Below, piece by piece: positions 34,338-43,357 of a DNA stretch of 48,741 bases. Source of the stretch: Nitrospirota bacterium (lineage in GTDB: Bacteria > Nitrospirota > Leptospirillia > Leptospirillales > Leptospirillaceae); the NCBI GenBank assembly GCA_023481175.1, contig JAMCWM010000035.1, positions 1 through 48,741 on the forward strand, given 5' to 3'. Made by a program: the position numbers and the translations under genes. Position 1 is the first letter of the stretch, and every line of letters begins with the position of its first letter. The notes beneath the pieces were generated by a model. The model saw nothing but the letters and a program-made list of their open reading frames with translations. It was not told where the DNA came from and did no database searches.

Positions 34338-34612
34338 TTTTTTTTCAACCAGGCCATCTGTGTGCTCAGTTGTCCAATTTCCTGATACAGGGCCATGACC
34401 TCTTTTTCGTGGGTGGTTTTCAAGGCTTCTGTTTTGGAGTCTGAAAACACGCCAGGAAGCCCTTCCAGTGCCTGTTTCTTCCACTTCAGAAGCTGGCTGT
34501 AGTGGATCTGGTAATCGGAAGCGAGCTGGGTCACGCTTTTCTCTTCTTTCAAAATATCGAGAACGATCTTGACCTTCAGGTCAGTGGAGTAGTGCTTTCT
34601 GATAGAGCTCAT
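34322..34612 (-). CDS. IS3-family transposase OrfA
   Basis: 96 residues: MSSIRKHYSTDLKVKIVLDI, then KEEKSVTQLASDYQIHYSQL (helix-turn-helix) and a C-terminal leucine-zipper-like coiled coil (KEVMALYQEIGQLSTQMAWL). It binds the IS ends. Near its 3' end lies A8G (minus strand, 34345-34337), a standard IS3-family -1 frameshift site that makes the OrfAB transposase; the frames of the two genes differ by exactly -1. The frame is complete. Confidence 0.85.
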   Translation of the reverse strand: MSSIRKHYSTDLKVKIVLDILKEEKSVTQLASDYQIHYSQLLKWKKQALEGLPGVFSDSKTEALKTTHEKEVMALYQEIGQLSTQMAWLKKKSGLA

Positions 34613-35880
34613 AATGTTCTTAAATCTCCATGGTTTTTTTGTCTAGATTTGGCCACCCACTATATCGTGCAGGAGAAGCCCCTGGGCTCCTCCCTTGTGG
34701 TTCCTGATGGCCCCAGCCCTTCCGTGTCGGGATGCCCCGAGTAGTCGAGCTCGGTGGTGTTCTGAGGACACAGCACCACCGGGTGCGCCTTCATTCGTTC
34801 GATCGTCGTCTTCCGGTGCGGTTCGAGAAGAACGTCCAATGTCGCCCTTTCGTGTTCGAAGAAACGGTAGGCCGCCTTGGCCCTGTCGCCTCAGCAGGCC
34901 TGGGGAATGGAGGCCTGAGGACGGGCATAGAAGTCGTGCGCCAGGATCCGGCAGCGGGCATTGAGGCGCGCACCCCCCCAGGTCCACTCCCCCGAACTCC
35001 TCCTCCGTCCAGTCGGAGAAGGGATGGAGCACCGGCGGGACGGCCTCTGTCTGCCCCGCCCTGAGCCGCTCCCGGAAGTCCGGAACAAGGATCCAGGCGA
35101 AGCGCTCCCGCTCCACAAAGGTCTCGACCAGAACCGGCCGCTCTCCGTAGAGCTGCTCCCAGTCGGATGGCAGGCGGCAGAGAAGGCGCCCCAGAAGATG
35201 CGAGGCCAGATGGGAACCCGCGGATGTGCGGCAGGATCAGGAAGCGGCTGTTGTTCACCACCTTCTCGAGGTTCTTCTGCCGGCCCTCCTCGTCCCATCC
35301 GATCTAGAGTTCCCGGACCGCCACCTTCCAGGAGGCCGACGAGAAGGCCCCTCCGCCCACGACCACCAGCACGGGGCTCTTCGCCAGATACCTGATATGG
35401 GCCCCGCACAGCGGCCCCTTCTCCAGATAATAATACCGCGAAAAGAGCGCGTTCCACAGCCGGGACTCTTCTTTTGTCACGACCTGCAGGATCTCGAGTG
35501 GACCGAGCTCCGAAAGAGCTCCGTCGAACGGCTCCGCCATCGTCTGCCAGAGAGGGGATCCATCTCCTCCGGAGAAGCCGGGCGTTCATCTCCTTGGGCT
35601 TCCCGTTCGCTCCCTTCCATCCCAGGACCTCGCTCACCTTCCGCGCCAGGTCACTCCGCGAGAAGGCGGACGCCGCCTCCGTCCGGATCGTGTCGAGGAT
35701 CGATGTGTCGAGGGTCTGGCCGAAGATTTTCATGCCCACAGACACCACGAAAACTTTGGCCCTGTTCACCCTCTACTTATGGGGCAAGGTCAGAGCTTGT
35801 AGGGGTTCATCAATGAGAGTGATCATGGGATACCTTTTGCCCCCCGGAAAAGTCGGATGAACCTTACTTCATAAGCCGGA

Positions 35881-37554
35881 TTATTGTTCTTTATCTTGTT
35901 TTTGCAATCTTCTGTCTAACTCAATCAATGATTTTCTGTAGGGATCGATCAGGTCGCTAATATCGTTTGTCGGAATCAAAGCCCATTGAATCAGCTTATG
36001 AATCGATTTTACTGAACGTTCAGAGGTGATCGGAAAGGCTTGGTGCAAGTCAGGCTTTTCGTTATGCAAATAAGATAAAATGTACCATGCGTGTGAATAA
36101 TTATCATCCTTGCCCAAAAGACTTGCAACAGATCCGGGGACTGGCAAAAGGTTCTCGGGAGGGAGCTGTTCTTTTTGCGAAAAGTCCTTGGAAATAATGT
36201 AGGAAGAAGCGAAGAGCGTCAGATGATACTTTTTGGCGAATCGAATATCCTTATCGAATCCATTCAAGTAAGCACCCCAGGTCACATACTTAAGTATGAT
36301 AATCTTGGAAAGAAGGTCGGGCATTCCTCCGTGCCTTTGAATGATTTCTGCTACCCGCTCTTTTTCTGACCGGAAATTTTTCCCCTGATCCTTCCCTGTA
36401 TAGTTCGCTGCCGAAACCTGAACAACAATCACAACTAAAAGAGAGAGGAAGAGTGCCATATATCGGATGTTGTTTTTCTTGAACATATAGGCCAGGACAA
36501 TGATGAGGTAAACGGCGATCAAGTATAGTATTGAGAATGTTGCATAATGGCCTTGAATTGCGGGAAATAATCCAATGGTCCCTCTTCCCACTGCTAAGGA
36601 AGCTTGGAAAAGTAACACAAAGACAAACAATGATAGTGGGGCGATGAATTCTTTGTTCTGTCTAACCTTACTAATTCCATATATTACTGCGTATATTCCA
36701 AACAGAAACAATGCCAGTCCAATTCCAGCTAAGACTGATAGAAGATGATTTAATTCCATGTGTAAAGGTAGGATGCCCAAAGGGAAAATGGCGCCCAAAT
36801 ACACAAAGAACATGTATGAAAAATGGATCACTCGGGAAATAGAAAACATCGAGTGACCCATAATAGTCGGGGCATTGTATCCCGAAAAATAGATCCATAC
36901 TGTCAAGCAAGAGATTAGAATCCAACCAACAATTTTTTTTAGCCTGAAGTTCAAGAGAAGAAGACACACAAGTCCGGATGGCCAAAGAAACAATCCCTGG
37001 AACGAGGAAAAGGAAGCGATGATGCCCAGACAAGCGGCAGAAAAATAAGCCCACGGCTTCTCGTTTTTGTTGACCAGCAAGAAAATCATTCCAGAGAGAC
37101 AGGCGAGGATCAGGTACCACGCGATCTGGAAGCCCCATAGAATATTAATGGCCTGAGACAGGGTGAAGATCAGGAAGGCTACAGGAACCATCCCCCATGC
37201 AGACAGGCGATTGTTTTTCCTGAAAACAAGGTAGAGGAACACGAAAGAAATCGTTGTAAAGAGCCAACCGAAGTACATCAAAATCTTCAGATTAAAGTGA
37301 AACAGTCTGCCATCAAGAAGAAAGAGAAGGTTGGGGAAAAGCATTCGATGACCGTTGTGATTCTTCCAGAGGTCGAAGAATGTCAGTGTTCCCAAATAGG
37401 ACTTTCTCACCAGTGTCAGAGCTGTGTAGTCGTCGCCTTCTGGTACATTTTCTCCGTATATAATTATGAAGGCAATATAATACACAATCGGAAGCGCGAT
37501 CAGAAAATAAGGGATGAAGGATTTCTTGGCGGCATACAGTTGAAAGGTACGCAT
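35881..37554 (-). CDS. AT-rich polytopic membrane protein, possible GT-C type glycosyltransferase
   Basis: 557 residues. About 11 hydrophobic helices fill residues 12-395 (FIPYFLIALPIVYYIAFIII, then ILMYFGWLFTTISFVFLYLVF as one block, and others), followed by a soluble C-terminal domain of about 160 residues. The first outer loop has EGDDYTAL, an acidic pair at the place where GT-C enzymes keep the catalytic aspartate, and NGHRMLFPN follows. That suggests a lipid-linked sugar transferase or surface polymer enzyme, but I do not recognise the family. Base composition is much more AT-rich than nearly all neighbours, and it is bracketed by IS remnants, so recent transfer is likely. The start at 37554 is uncertain. 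Confidence 0.7.
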   Translation of the reverse strand: MRTFQLYAAKKSFIPYFLIALPIVYYIAFIIIYGENVPEGDDYTALTLVRKSYLGTLTFFDLWKNHNGHRMLFPNLLFLLDGRLFHFNLKILMYFGWLFTTISFVFLYLVFRKNNRLSAWGMVPVAFLIFTLSQAINILWGFQIAWYLILACLSGMIFLLVNKNEKPWAYFSAACLGIIASFSSFQGLFLWPSGLVCLLLLNFRLKKIVGWILISCLTVWIYFSGYNAPTIMGHSMFSISRVIHFSYMFFVYLGAIFPLGILPLHMELNHLLSVLAGIGLALFLFGIYAVIYGISKVRQNKEFIAPLSLFVFVLLFQASLAVGRGTIGLFPAIQGHYATFSILYLIAVYLIIVLAYMFKKNNIRYMALFLSLLVVIVVQVSAANYTGKDQGKNFRSEKERVAEIIQRHGGMPDLLSKIIILKYVTWGAYLNGFDKDIRFAKKYHLTLFASSYIISKDFSQKEQLPPENLLPVPGSVASLLGKDDNYSHAWYILSYLHNEKPDLHQAFPITSERSVKSIHKLIQWALIPTNDISDLIDPYRKSLIELDRRLQKQDKEQ

Positions 37555-37880
37555 TTAGAATGATCCCCTAGGTAGGATTAATGACATGGCGAGAGAAAAA
37601 CGGTCAATTTCTTGGCCAATTCTTGGCCAAATTCGCAGAAAATCTTTAGCTCCTGATAAACAGCTTCCGTGCTTCCTGGATTGTATCTATTCAGCACATT
37701 ATAGCGTCCCGGCGCGGTAAAGAAACAACGGCTCTTTCGGATAATTCGTGGGTTATTATTCATTGATAACATAGTGCTGATCTAGCGAGAAAAATGAAGA
37801 GTGCATCCTGCTCCGTCTTCTGAGCTTCTGAGATGATAGATTGATCTAAGACCTTAACATCAAAAAGAAAGATAAAGAGG
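37555..37880. other. 326-bp AT-rich intergenic region
   Basis: No supported gene. It has an 11-bp tandem repeat (TTCTTGGCCAA twice, 37610-37630) with TTGGCCAA palindromes just upstream of the membrane protein gene, possibly an operator. A 64-codon leftward frame (37578-37772) has no recognisable product. Confidence 0.4.
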
Positions 37881-38645
37881 ATGCAGATCATTACTATCCT
37901 CAATTTTGTTCAGAAATTCAAGTCCTTCGTCTACACAAAGACCCAATGGGCTTCCACGGAGAAACACGCCACTAGAATCTTTGTCGAGCCACGATCCAAC
38001 AGTCGTCCGCAGTGTGGCAAATGCTTCAAACGGTGTCCCGGCTACGATCGTCTCCCCACGAGTTGGTTTCCGTTCATCCCGCTTTGGGGAATCCCGGTGT
38101 TTCTTGTTTACCCACCCCGGCGGGCGGACTGTCCCCGGTGTCGGGTCAAGGTGGAAAGCATGCCTTGGACGTTTCCCCACAACCCCAAGAGCCCGCTTAC
38201 GGATGCCTTCGCCTGGTTTCTGGCCGGGTGGGACAAGCGGTTGTCCTGGAAGGAGACGGCCGAGGCGTTCCACACCACATGGGATGCTTGTCTGCCATTC
38301 GGTGGCGATGGCCGTCTCCTGGGGCCGGGAACACATGAGTACGGCCGGGATCCTTTCCATAGGAATCGACGAGATCGCCCTTAGGAAAGGCCATACCTAC
38401 ATCATGTTGGTGTGAGCGGATCGACGAAAACTGCAAACGCTTTCTGTGGATCGGCCAGGACCGGACGATGAAGACCCTAACCCGGTCCGGGGTTGCGCCA
38501 TTAGGGCGGTCAGTGACACATCCAGACCCATAGCGTAGAGCTTTTCGGGTTACCTGAAAAAATGGGCACTGGAAGATTCCACGAGCCATTTTCCGAAAAG
38601 GCTGGATCAGCGGGTTCATCCGGACCAGGTGGAAATCGTCGGGTA
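37881..38645 (+). pseudogene. ISL3-family transposase remnant
   Basis: The ATG at 37881 opens MQIITILNFVQKFKSFVYT, and soon the zinc-binding front of ISL3 transposases appears (CGKCFKRCPGYDRLP; CPRCRVKVESMPWTF), then LTDAFAWFLAGWDKRLSWKE and TAEAFHTTWDACL. From there the reading frame changes repeatedly: HMSTAGILSIGIDEIALRKG is in the next frame and stops after IMLV, ENCKRFLWIGQDRTMKT is in a third, and KKWALEDSTSHFPKRLDQRV forms the last recognisable piece before a stop at about 38645. Most of the DDE domain is missing. No terminal repeats were identified. Confidence 0.8.
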
Positions 38646-38670
38646 GAGCCGGATCCTCACAAGCCCCTGA

Positions 38671-39402
38671 TCACTCCCGATACTTCCTCCCCATCCCCGG
38701 ATTCCACTCCCGGTTGGTCTCTCTTGCGAAGATCCGGTCGAAGGTCCTCTCGAACCTCGCGGCCTCCTTCGGGTTGTCCGTGAGGAAGAGATTGTTGTCC
38801 TGCTGGGCCCGATGCGACCGGTATCCCTTCCGGCAGTACGCCCCCTCCCCCGGAGGAGACCAGTTGGCCGAACCCGTGCGCAGGATCTTTCCGTCGATCA
38901 GGTAGGCCTTGAGGTGCATGATGTTCCGCGAGGAATTCCGCTTCACCCTGACGGTGATATGCTCTTTCCCCGCCCTTGAGCCCAGAAGCCTTCGCGTCTT
39001 GTCCCCCCGGTCTCTCACCTGGATCCGGTCCCGGTAGATCCGGATCCTCACCCCCCGTTTCGCCGCCCGGAGGAGGGCTTCGGCGATCGCCCGGTCGGTG
39101 AAGGAGTACATGGCGATGTCGATCGTGCGGCGGGCCCGGTCGATCATCGCCACATCGATCGCCTCCAGGTTCTCCGCGGGGGAGTAGTGCTCCCCCAGGG
39201 GGACTCCATGGACCGGGGCCGGAGGACAAGAGGAGCGCCACGCACCGGCCGGCGAGGGACACAGGAGGAAGAAGAGGAGAAGGAGGGGAAGAAGGGGAAG
39301 GAGCCTTCCCGTCCTTCTCCCCGGAGCCCTCCCGTTTTCAGGCTTCCCTTGTCCCCGAGCCGTTCCGGGCGGTATGATGGGTGTGCGAACGAAACCGGTC
39401 AT
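38671..39402 (-). CDS. Exported phospholipase D-family nuclease (single HKD motif)
   Basis: 243 residues from ATG 39402, with GAGAGAGG upstream. A long N-region is followed by RLLPLLPLLLLFFLLCPSPAGA, a signal peptide. The mature domain has VDVAMYSF-like IDIAMYSFTDRAIAEALLR near 110, and one catalytic HKD motif, HLKAYLIDGKILRTGSANWS (H..K....D plus GSxN). One motif per chain is typical of Nuc-type endonucleases, which form the active site as a dimer. Nuc nucleases are common on conjugative plasmids and act on DNA in the periplasm. It is divergent from thioredoxin with only 27 bp between the starts. Confidence 0.85.
   Translation of the reverse strand: MTGFVRTPIIPPGTARGQGKPENGRAPGRRTGRLLPLLPLLLLFFLLCPSPAGAWRSSCPPAPVHGVPLGEHYSPAENLEAIDVAMIDRARRTIDIAMYSFTDRAIAEALLRAAKRGVRIRIYRDRIQVRDRGDKTRRLLGSRAGKEHITVRVKRNSSRNIMHLKAYLIDGKILRTGSANWSPPGEGAYCRKGYRSHRAQQDNNLFLTDNPKEAARFERTFDRIFARETNREWNPGMGRKYRE
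39349..39378 (+). promoter_or_regulatory. Probable sigma-70-type promoter of thioredoxin
   Basis: TTGTCC (39349-39354) and TATGAT (39373-39378) are 18 bp apart, about 52 bp upstream of the thioredoxin start. The site lies inside the start of the divergent nuclease gene. Confidence 0.55.
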
Positions 39403-39429
39403 CCGATCCTCTCTCCGGGAGAACATGCC

Positions 39430-39870
39430 ATGAGCGACCCCAATCAGAACATCCCCTGTCCCGCCTGCGGGGCCATCAACCGCCTCGATCCGGCCCGGGG
39501 CCTCAATACGGCGAAGTGCGGGAAATGCGGCTCCCCCCTCGCGCGCTCGGCCGCCCCTCTCGAGGTCACCGACGCCGACTTTCAGGAAAAGGTCCTCGCC
39601 TCGCCCCTTCCGGTCCTTCTGGACCTCTGGGCGCCCTGGTGCGGACCCTGCCGGACGGTCGGTCCCATTATCGAGGAACTCGCCGAAAAATACCATGGCC
39701 GGCTCCTTGCGGCCAAGATGAATGTCGACGACAACCCCTACACCGCCCGGGAGCTTAGGGTCTCCTCCATCCCGACCCTTCTCTTCTACAAGGGAGGAAA
39801 CGAGGTCAACCGGCTCGTGGGAGCCCATCCCAGGGCGACCATCGAGCAGTCTCTGGCCATGATCCTCTAG
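39430..39870 (+). CDS. trxC: Thioredoxin 2 (zinc-ribbon thioredoxin)
   Basis: 146 residues from ATG 39430, with GGGAGA about eight bases upstream. An N-terminal zinc ribbon, CPAC (C10, C13) and CGKC (C30, C33), precedes a standard thioredoxin fold: LDLWAPWCGPCRTVGPI with the redox pair C71/C74, the cis-proline in SSIPTLLFYKGG and a VGAHPRATIEQ helix. This is the TrxC architecture, a cytosolic disulfide reductase linked to oxidative stress. The aminopeptidase gene follows 49 bp later in the same direction, so the two may be cotranscribed. Confidence 0.93.
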   Translation: MSDPNQNIPCPACGAINRLDPARGLNTAKCGKCGSPLARSAAPLEVTDADFQEKVLASPLPVLLDLWAPWCGPCRTVGPIIEELAEKYHGRLLAAKMNVDDNPYTARELRVSSIPTLLFYKGGNEVNRLVGAHPRATIEQSLAMIL

Positions 39871-39919
39871 ACCCTTTCCCCAGGCTTCCGAAAACCCTCA
39901 ACCCCCAGGACCGCACCCC

Positions 39920-42521
39920 ATGGACTCTCTCTCTCTCTACCAGCTTCCCGCCGACTTTCTGCCCCGCCACTACGACGTGACCCTGCATCCCTCGAAGGAC
40001 TTTGCGACCCTTTCGGGCCAGGTGGGGATCGACCTCGAGGTCCGCCGGAGCGCCATCGAGTTCGTGCTGAACGCGAAGGGGCTCGCGATCGCCCGGGCCG
40101 AGGCCCTCTACGAGGGGCTCGCCTATCCCCTCGAAGTCCGCCTCCTTCCGGACACGGAGCGGGTCGTCCTGGCCGCCGGGCGCATGTTCGAGGAGGGGAA
40201 GAGGGTGCGGCTCGAGATCGCCTTCTCCGGAGAGATCGACGACCTTCTCGCCGGGCTCTACCGGTGCACGGGAAAGGACGCGGAGGGCCGGCCCCTGGTG
40301 ATGGCGACCTCCCAGTTCGAGGCGACCGACGCGAGACGCGCCTTCCCCTGCCTCGACGAGCCCCGCATGAAGGCCACCTTCGCCATCACCGCCGTCGTGC
40401 CCGAAGGGTACACGGCGCTTTCGAACATGCCGGAGCGGAGCCGGACCCCGGGACCCGAGGGTTTCGAGACGGTCGTCTTCGAGCGCTCCCCCCGGATGTC
40501 CACCTACCTCCTGCACCTGTCGGTGGGGCGCTGGGACCGGATCGCGACCCGTTCGGCGGGGGTCGAAATCGCGGTCCACACCCCCGTCGGGCGGGCGGAG
40601 GAGGGCCGGTTCGCCCTCGACGCGGCGGCCCGGCTCCTTCCCTGGTACAACGACTACTTCGGGATTCCCTATCCTCTCCCCAAGCTCGATCTGATCGCGA
40701 TTCCCGACTTCGCCGCCGGCGCCATGGAGAACTGGGGGGCCATGACCTTCCGGGAGACGGCCTTGCTTGCGCCTCCCTCCGGGGCCTCCGCCCGGAACCT
40801 CCAGCGGGTGGCCATCGTCGTGGCCCACGAGATGGCCCACCAGTGGTTCGGGGACCTCGTCACCATGGACTGGTGGGACGACCTCTGGCTCAACGAGGGA
40901 TTCGCGTCCTGGATGGAGGTCAAGGCGGTGGACGCCCTCTTCCCGGAGTGGGGGATGTGGGAGCTCTTCCAGAGCGAGGACAGGAACGAGGCCCTGGAGA
41001 TGGACGCCCTGGCCTCCACCCATCCCATCGAGGTCGCCGTGGGGGATCCGGGGGAGATCAACGAGATCTTCGACGCCATCAGCTACACCAAGGGGGGCTC
41101 CCTCCTCCGGATGCTCGAGTCGGCCCTGGGGCCGGAGACCTTCCGGCGCTCCCTGTCCGGCTACTTCAGGAAGTACGCCTACGCCAACGCCCAGACCGCC
41201 GACCTCTGGCGGTGCCTCGCCGACCCCTCCTTCGAGAAGGCGGGCGGCGTGGGGAAGGCGCTTTCGGTCTGGACGAAGACCCCGGGCTACCCCTGGCTCC
41301 GGGTGTCCTCCGAGGAGGGCGGGATCCGCATCGTCCAGCAGCCCTTTCTCATCCGCCGGGAGGACCGCCTGGCCCGGGAGTCCGGACCCGTCCGTTCCCG
41401 TCTGGCCCCTCATGATCGGGGTCTCGGAGGAGGGGAGGGAGGCCGTCCGCCATCTCCTGACGGAACGCCAGTCGGTGATCCCCCGGGAGGACCCCCGGTC
41501 CGCCTGGGTCAATGTCAATTCCGGACAGACGGGGTATTTCCGGGTGCTCTACGAGGGGGCCCTTCATGCCGGGCAGGTGAGGGCCCTCCGCGAGGGGCGC
41601 CTCTCGCCCCTGGACCGTCTGGCCCTGGAAAACGACCTCTTCGCCTTCGTCCGGTCGGGGCTGGCCCCGATCGGGGACTACGTGTCGCTTCTCGAGTCGA
41701 TGAAGGAGGAGGCCTCCTACGCCGTCTGGTCGGACATCGCCGGGAACCTGTTCGCGATCGACGGGATCTGGGCCCTGGAGGAGGGGTGGCCGGCGTTTCG
41801 CCGGTGGGGGGCGGCCCTGGTCCGCCCCGCCTTCGACCGCTTGGGATTCTTGCCCGCGGAGAAGGAGTCCCATCAGCGGCGCCTTCTCCGGTCGAGCCTT
41901 CTGGGGCTTCTGGTCCGCTTCGGGGAGGCGTCGATCCTGGAGGAGGCCGTCCGCCGCTTTTCCGAATACCGGGAGGATCCCGCAAGGCTTCCCGCCGACC
42001 TTCGCTTCGCGGTCTTCCAGGGAGCGATCGCGGCAGGGGGGGCCGCGGCCTTCGACGAGGTCGTGGCGCTGGCCTCCCGGATCGACGATCAGGAAGAAAA
42101 GAACAAGCTCCTGTATTCGCTCGCCCGGACCCCGGACCCGGCCCTCTTCGACCGGGCGCTGGAGTTGGTCCTCTCCCCCCTGGTGCGGGTCCAGGACGCG
42201 GTGTCGGTGATCGGGTTCCTCGCGAAAAACCCCACGGGCCGAAGAAGGACCTTCGACTTTGTCGCGGCTCACTGGGAGGAGCTGTACCGGCGCTACGAGT
42301 CGGGCGGGTTCGCGTTGAACCGCCTGGTCCGGAGCATCGCGGACGAGTTCAAGACGGCGGAGGAGGAGAAGAGGGTGGCGGACTTCTTCGCCGCCCACCC
42401 GGTTCCGGCCGCCAAGCGTTCCGTGGCCCAGGCGATCGAGACGATCCGTTCGAACCGGGAGATCTTCGAGACCCACCGGGAGGATTTCGTGAAGTTTTTC
42501 GGGTCGGGCCCCACAGGGTGA
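39920..42521 (+). pseudogene. pepN: M1-family aminopeptidase with a +1 frame break
   Basis: Read through the break it is an 866-residue M1 aminopeptidase of normal length. The exopeptidase motif GAMENWG lies near 270 and the zinc site is HEMAHQWFG (H303, E304, H307) with E326 in WLNEGFASW. At residue 490 the frame breaks: GGA CCC GTC (41384-41392) would have to be read GGA CCC then TCC GTT to continue as SVPVWPLMIGVSEEGREAVR, the ERAP1-like C-terminal domain ending at 42521. Without a shift the ribosome runs into a Gly/Arg/Pro-rich frame for hundreds of codons. The same CCC-G break is present in the second copy downstream, so it predates the duplication or is a recoding site. The catalytic domain is complete before the break. 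Confidence 0.8.
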
Positions 42522-42534
42522 GAGGGGGGTCCGG
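41214..42534 (+). repeat. Direct repeat, copy 1 (1321 bp, 3' part of pepN)
   Basis: Identical in length to 45402-46722 (offset exactly 4188). The only difference I noted is A42515 versus G46703, a synonymous ACA/ACG change. Both ends are sharp: 41213 T versus C, and 42535 T versus C. Confidence 0.95.
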
Positions 42535-42562
42535 TTCTCTTGACGGCGTCAAAATAGCCAAC

Positions 42563-43297
42563 ATGACAGCAAGACTGATCACCCGTTTCAAGGATATTTC
42601 TCCGGAAGGCGACCTGATGGAATTGGTGGTCTGGCGGTTGGACGAACCGGTCCCTCCATGCAACCATCCCTTCAAGTATCGCTTGGTGTTCGTCGCAAAC
42701 GGCGAGAGAATTATCGGCTTCGACAACGAACGTGGCAAGGGCGACCACTGCCACGTCGAAGGAAAAGAGCGTCCCTATATTTTTACCGATGTGGATCGGC
42801 TGATAGAGGATTTATCGGGGAGGTGGAACGATGGAGAATCGCACGCTGACGATTACCGTTCGGCCGGACTGGAAAGAGGCGCTGCGGACTGCGTCCAAAG
42901 CGGCACAAGCTTCTGTTTACCAAGGGGAAACTTTGAATTTCGAGACGCCCGAGATGTTTTTGGGAAGGATCACCTCGCGTCGATGGGTCTTAATGGGTCT
43001 GCTGATGGGCGCGGGCGCACTTTCGGTGCGAGAACTGGCTCGCAGGGCAGGCCGAGATGTGAAGCGGGTCCACGAGGATGTGTCGGTCCTGGAGGAACTC
43101 GGCCTGGTGGAACGCACGGCCAGAGGGGGCGTGCGCTGTCCTTTCGTCGACATCCATGTGGACATGCATTTTCGAAAAACTGGATGAACCGCGCCCCCTG
43201 TGATCTGGGCGTGCCGTATAATCCCGTCAACCATGGACAGGCAAAGACGGTTCGACCTTGTGGTGAATTTTTCGGACCTATCTACTACGACAAATAG
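42563..43297 (+). CDS. DUF6516-family toxin-like protein, abnormally extended
   Basis: The first 95 residues (MTARLITRFKDISPEGDLME, VVWRLDEPVPPCNHPFKYRL, FANG-type VFVANGERIIGFDNERGKGDH, PYIFTDVDRLIEDL) are a DUF6516 protein, the small presumed toxin that precedes an HTH antitoxin. Family members are about 110 residues. Here no stop occurs at the expected place, and the frame runs on for 150 more codons across the whole antitoxin gene in a different frame, ending at 43297. I infer loss of the native stop. No good ribosome site precedes ATG 42563; TTGACG at 42552-42557 region and a TGACG-G-CGTCA palindrome lie just upstream. This is the first gene after pepN copy 1. Confidence 0.65.
   Translation: MTARLITRFKDISPEGDLMELVVWRLDEPVPPCNHPFKYRLVFVANGERIIGFDNERGKGDHCHVEGKERPYIFTDVDRLIEDLSGRWNDGESHADDYRSAGLERGAADCVQSGTSFCLPRGNFEFRDARDVFGKDHLASMGLNGSADGRGRTFGARTGSQGRPRCEAGPRGCVGPGGTRPGGTHGQRGRALSFRRHPCGHAFSKNWMNRAPCDLGVPYNPVNHGQAKTVRPCGEFFGPIYYDK
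42831..43187 (+). CDS. HTH (MarR-like) antitoxin partner of the DUF6516 protein
   Basis: 118 residues: MENRTLTITVRPDWKEALRT, a linker, then a winged-helix core WVLMGLLMGAGALSVRELAR, RDVKRVHEDVSVLEELGLVE and GGVRCPFVDIHVDMHF at the end. This is the usual companion of DUF6516 genes and probably represses the locus and neutralises the partner. It lies wholly inside the extended frame of the DUF6516 gene, in the +1-relative frame; in the usual arrangement the two only touch. GGGGAGGTGG is just upstream of ATG 42831. The frame is intact. Confidence 0.75.
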   Translation: MENRTLTITVRPDWKEALRTASKAAQASVYQGETLNFETPEMFLGRITSRRWVLMGLLMGAGALSVRELARRAGRDVKRVHEDVSVLEELGLVERTARGGVRCPFVDIHVDMHFRKTG

Positions 43298-43357
43298 GTT
43301 TATTGATTTAAATGCAAACTATAAATTTCGCCGCCATTTTTTCCGTGTCCATTCTTT

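Larger units (their letters stand above)
33375..34661 (-). mobile_element. IS3-family insertion sequence, 1287 bp, with 8-bp target duplication
   Basis: ATATCGTG flanks both sides (33367-33374 and 34662-34669). The ends carry AGTGGGTGGC (left, from 33376) and its inverse GCCACCCACT (right, 34652-34661). Inside, leftward, are orfA and orfB joined by an A8G slip site. It is inserted in the IS4-type transposase gene and so is younger than it. Confidence 0.87.
32300..35733 (-). pseudogene. DUF4338 (DruA-like)-IS4 transposase fusion, inactivated
   Basis: From ATG 35733 the parts read, in changing frames: an N-terminal helical domain (FGQTLDTSILDTIRTEAASA); a DUF4338/DruA-like domain (LGPLEILQV, ESRLWNALFSRYYYLEKGPL, then IGWDEEGRQKNLEKVVNNSR and YGERPVLVETFVERERFAW); a Tn5-type DNA-binding start (EEEFGGVDLGG); then, beyond the inserted IS, MVAFTPDGTPLGMVQAQTWV; and the IS4 catalytic end (KRWGIEVFHRT, CRTFDRQLGNDQRLEACLAI, DMVVAWRLFHMTKLG). 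Several frameshifts and a TAG near 35305 (between REL and IGWD) destroy it. Removing 33375-34661 and one target copy restores LLHDMVAFTPDG across the IS. DUF4338 is the domain of DruA in Druantia phage defence; here it is part of a transposase. Confidence 0.78.
32277..35808. mobile_element. IS4/Tn5-type element, about 3.5 kb, dead and interrupted
   Basis: The ends share an inverted motif: CTGACCTTTACCCATA at 32293-32308 and TATGGGGCAAGGTCAG at 35778-35793 (14 of 16 matching in inverted sense), with weaker similarity outward. Outer limits are approximate. The element holds one leftward transposase gene, interrupted by an IS3-family element. A third copy of the end motif lies alone at 43360. 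Confidence 0.65.
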
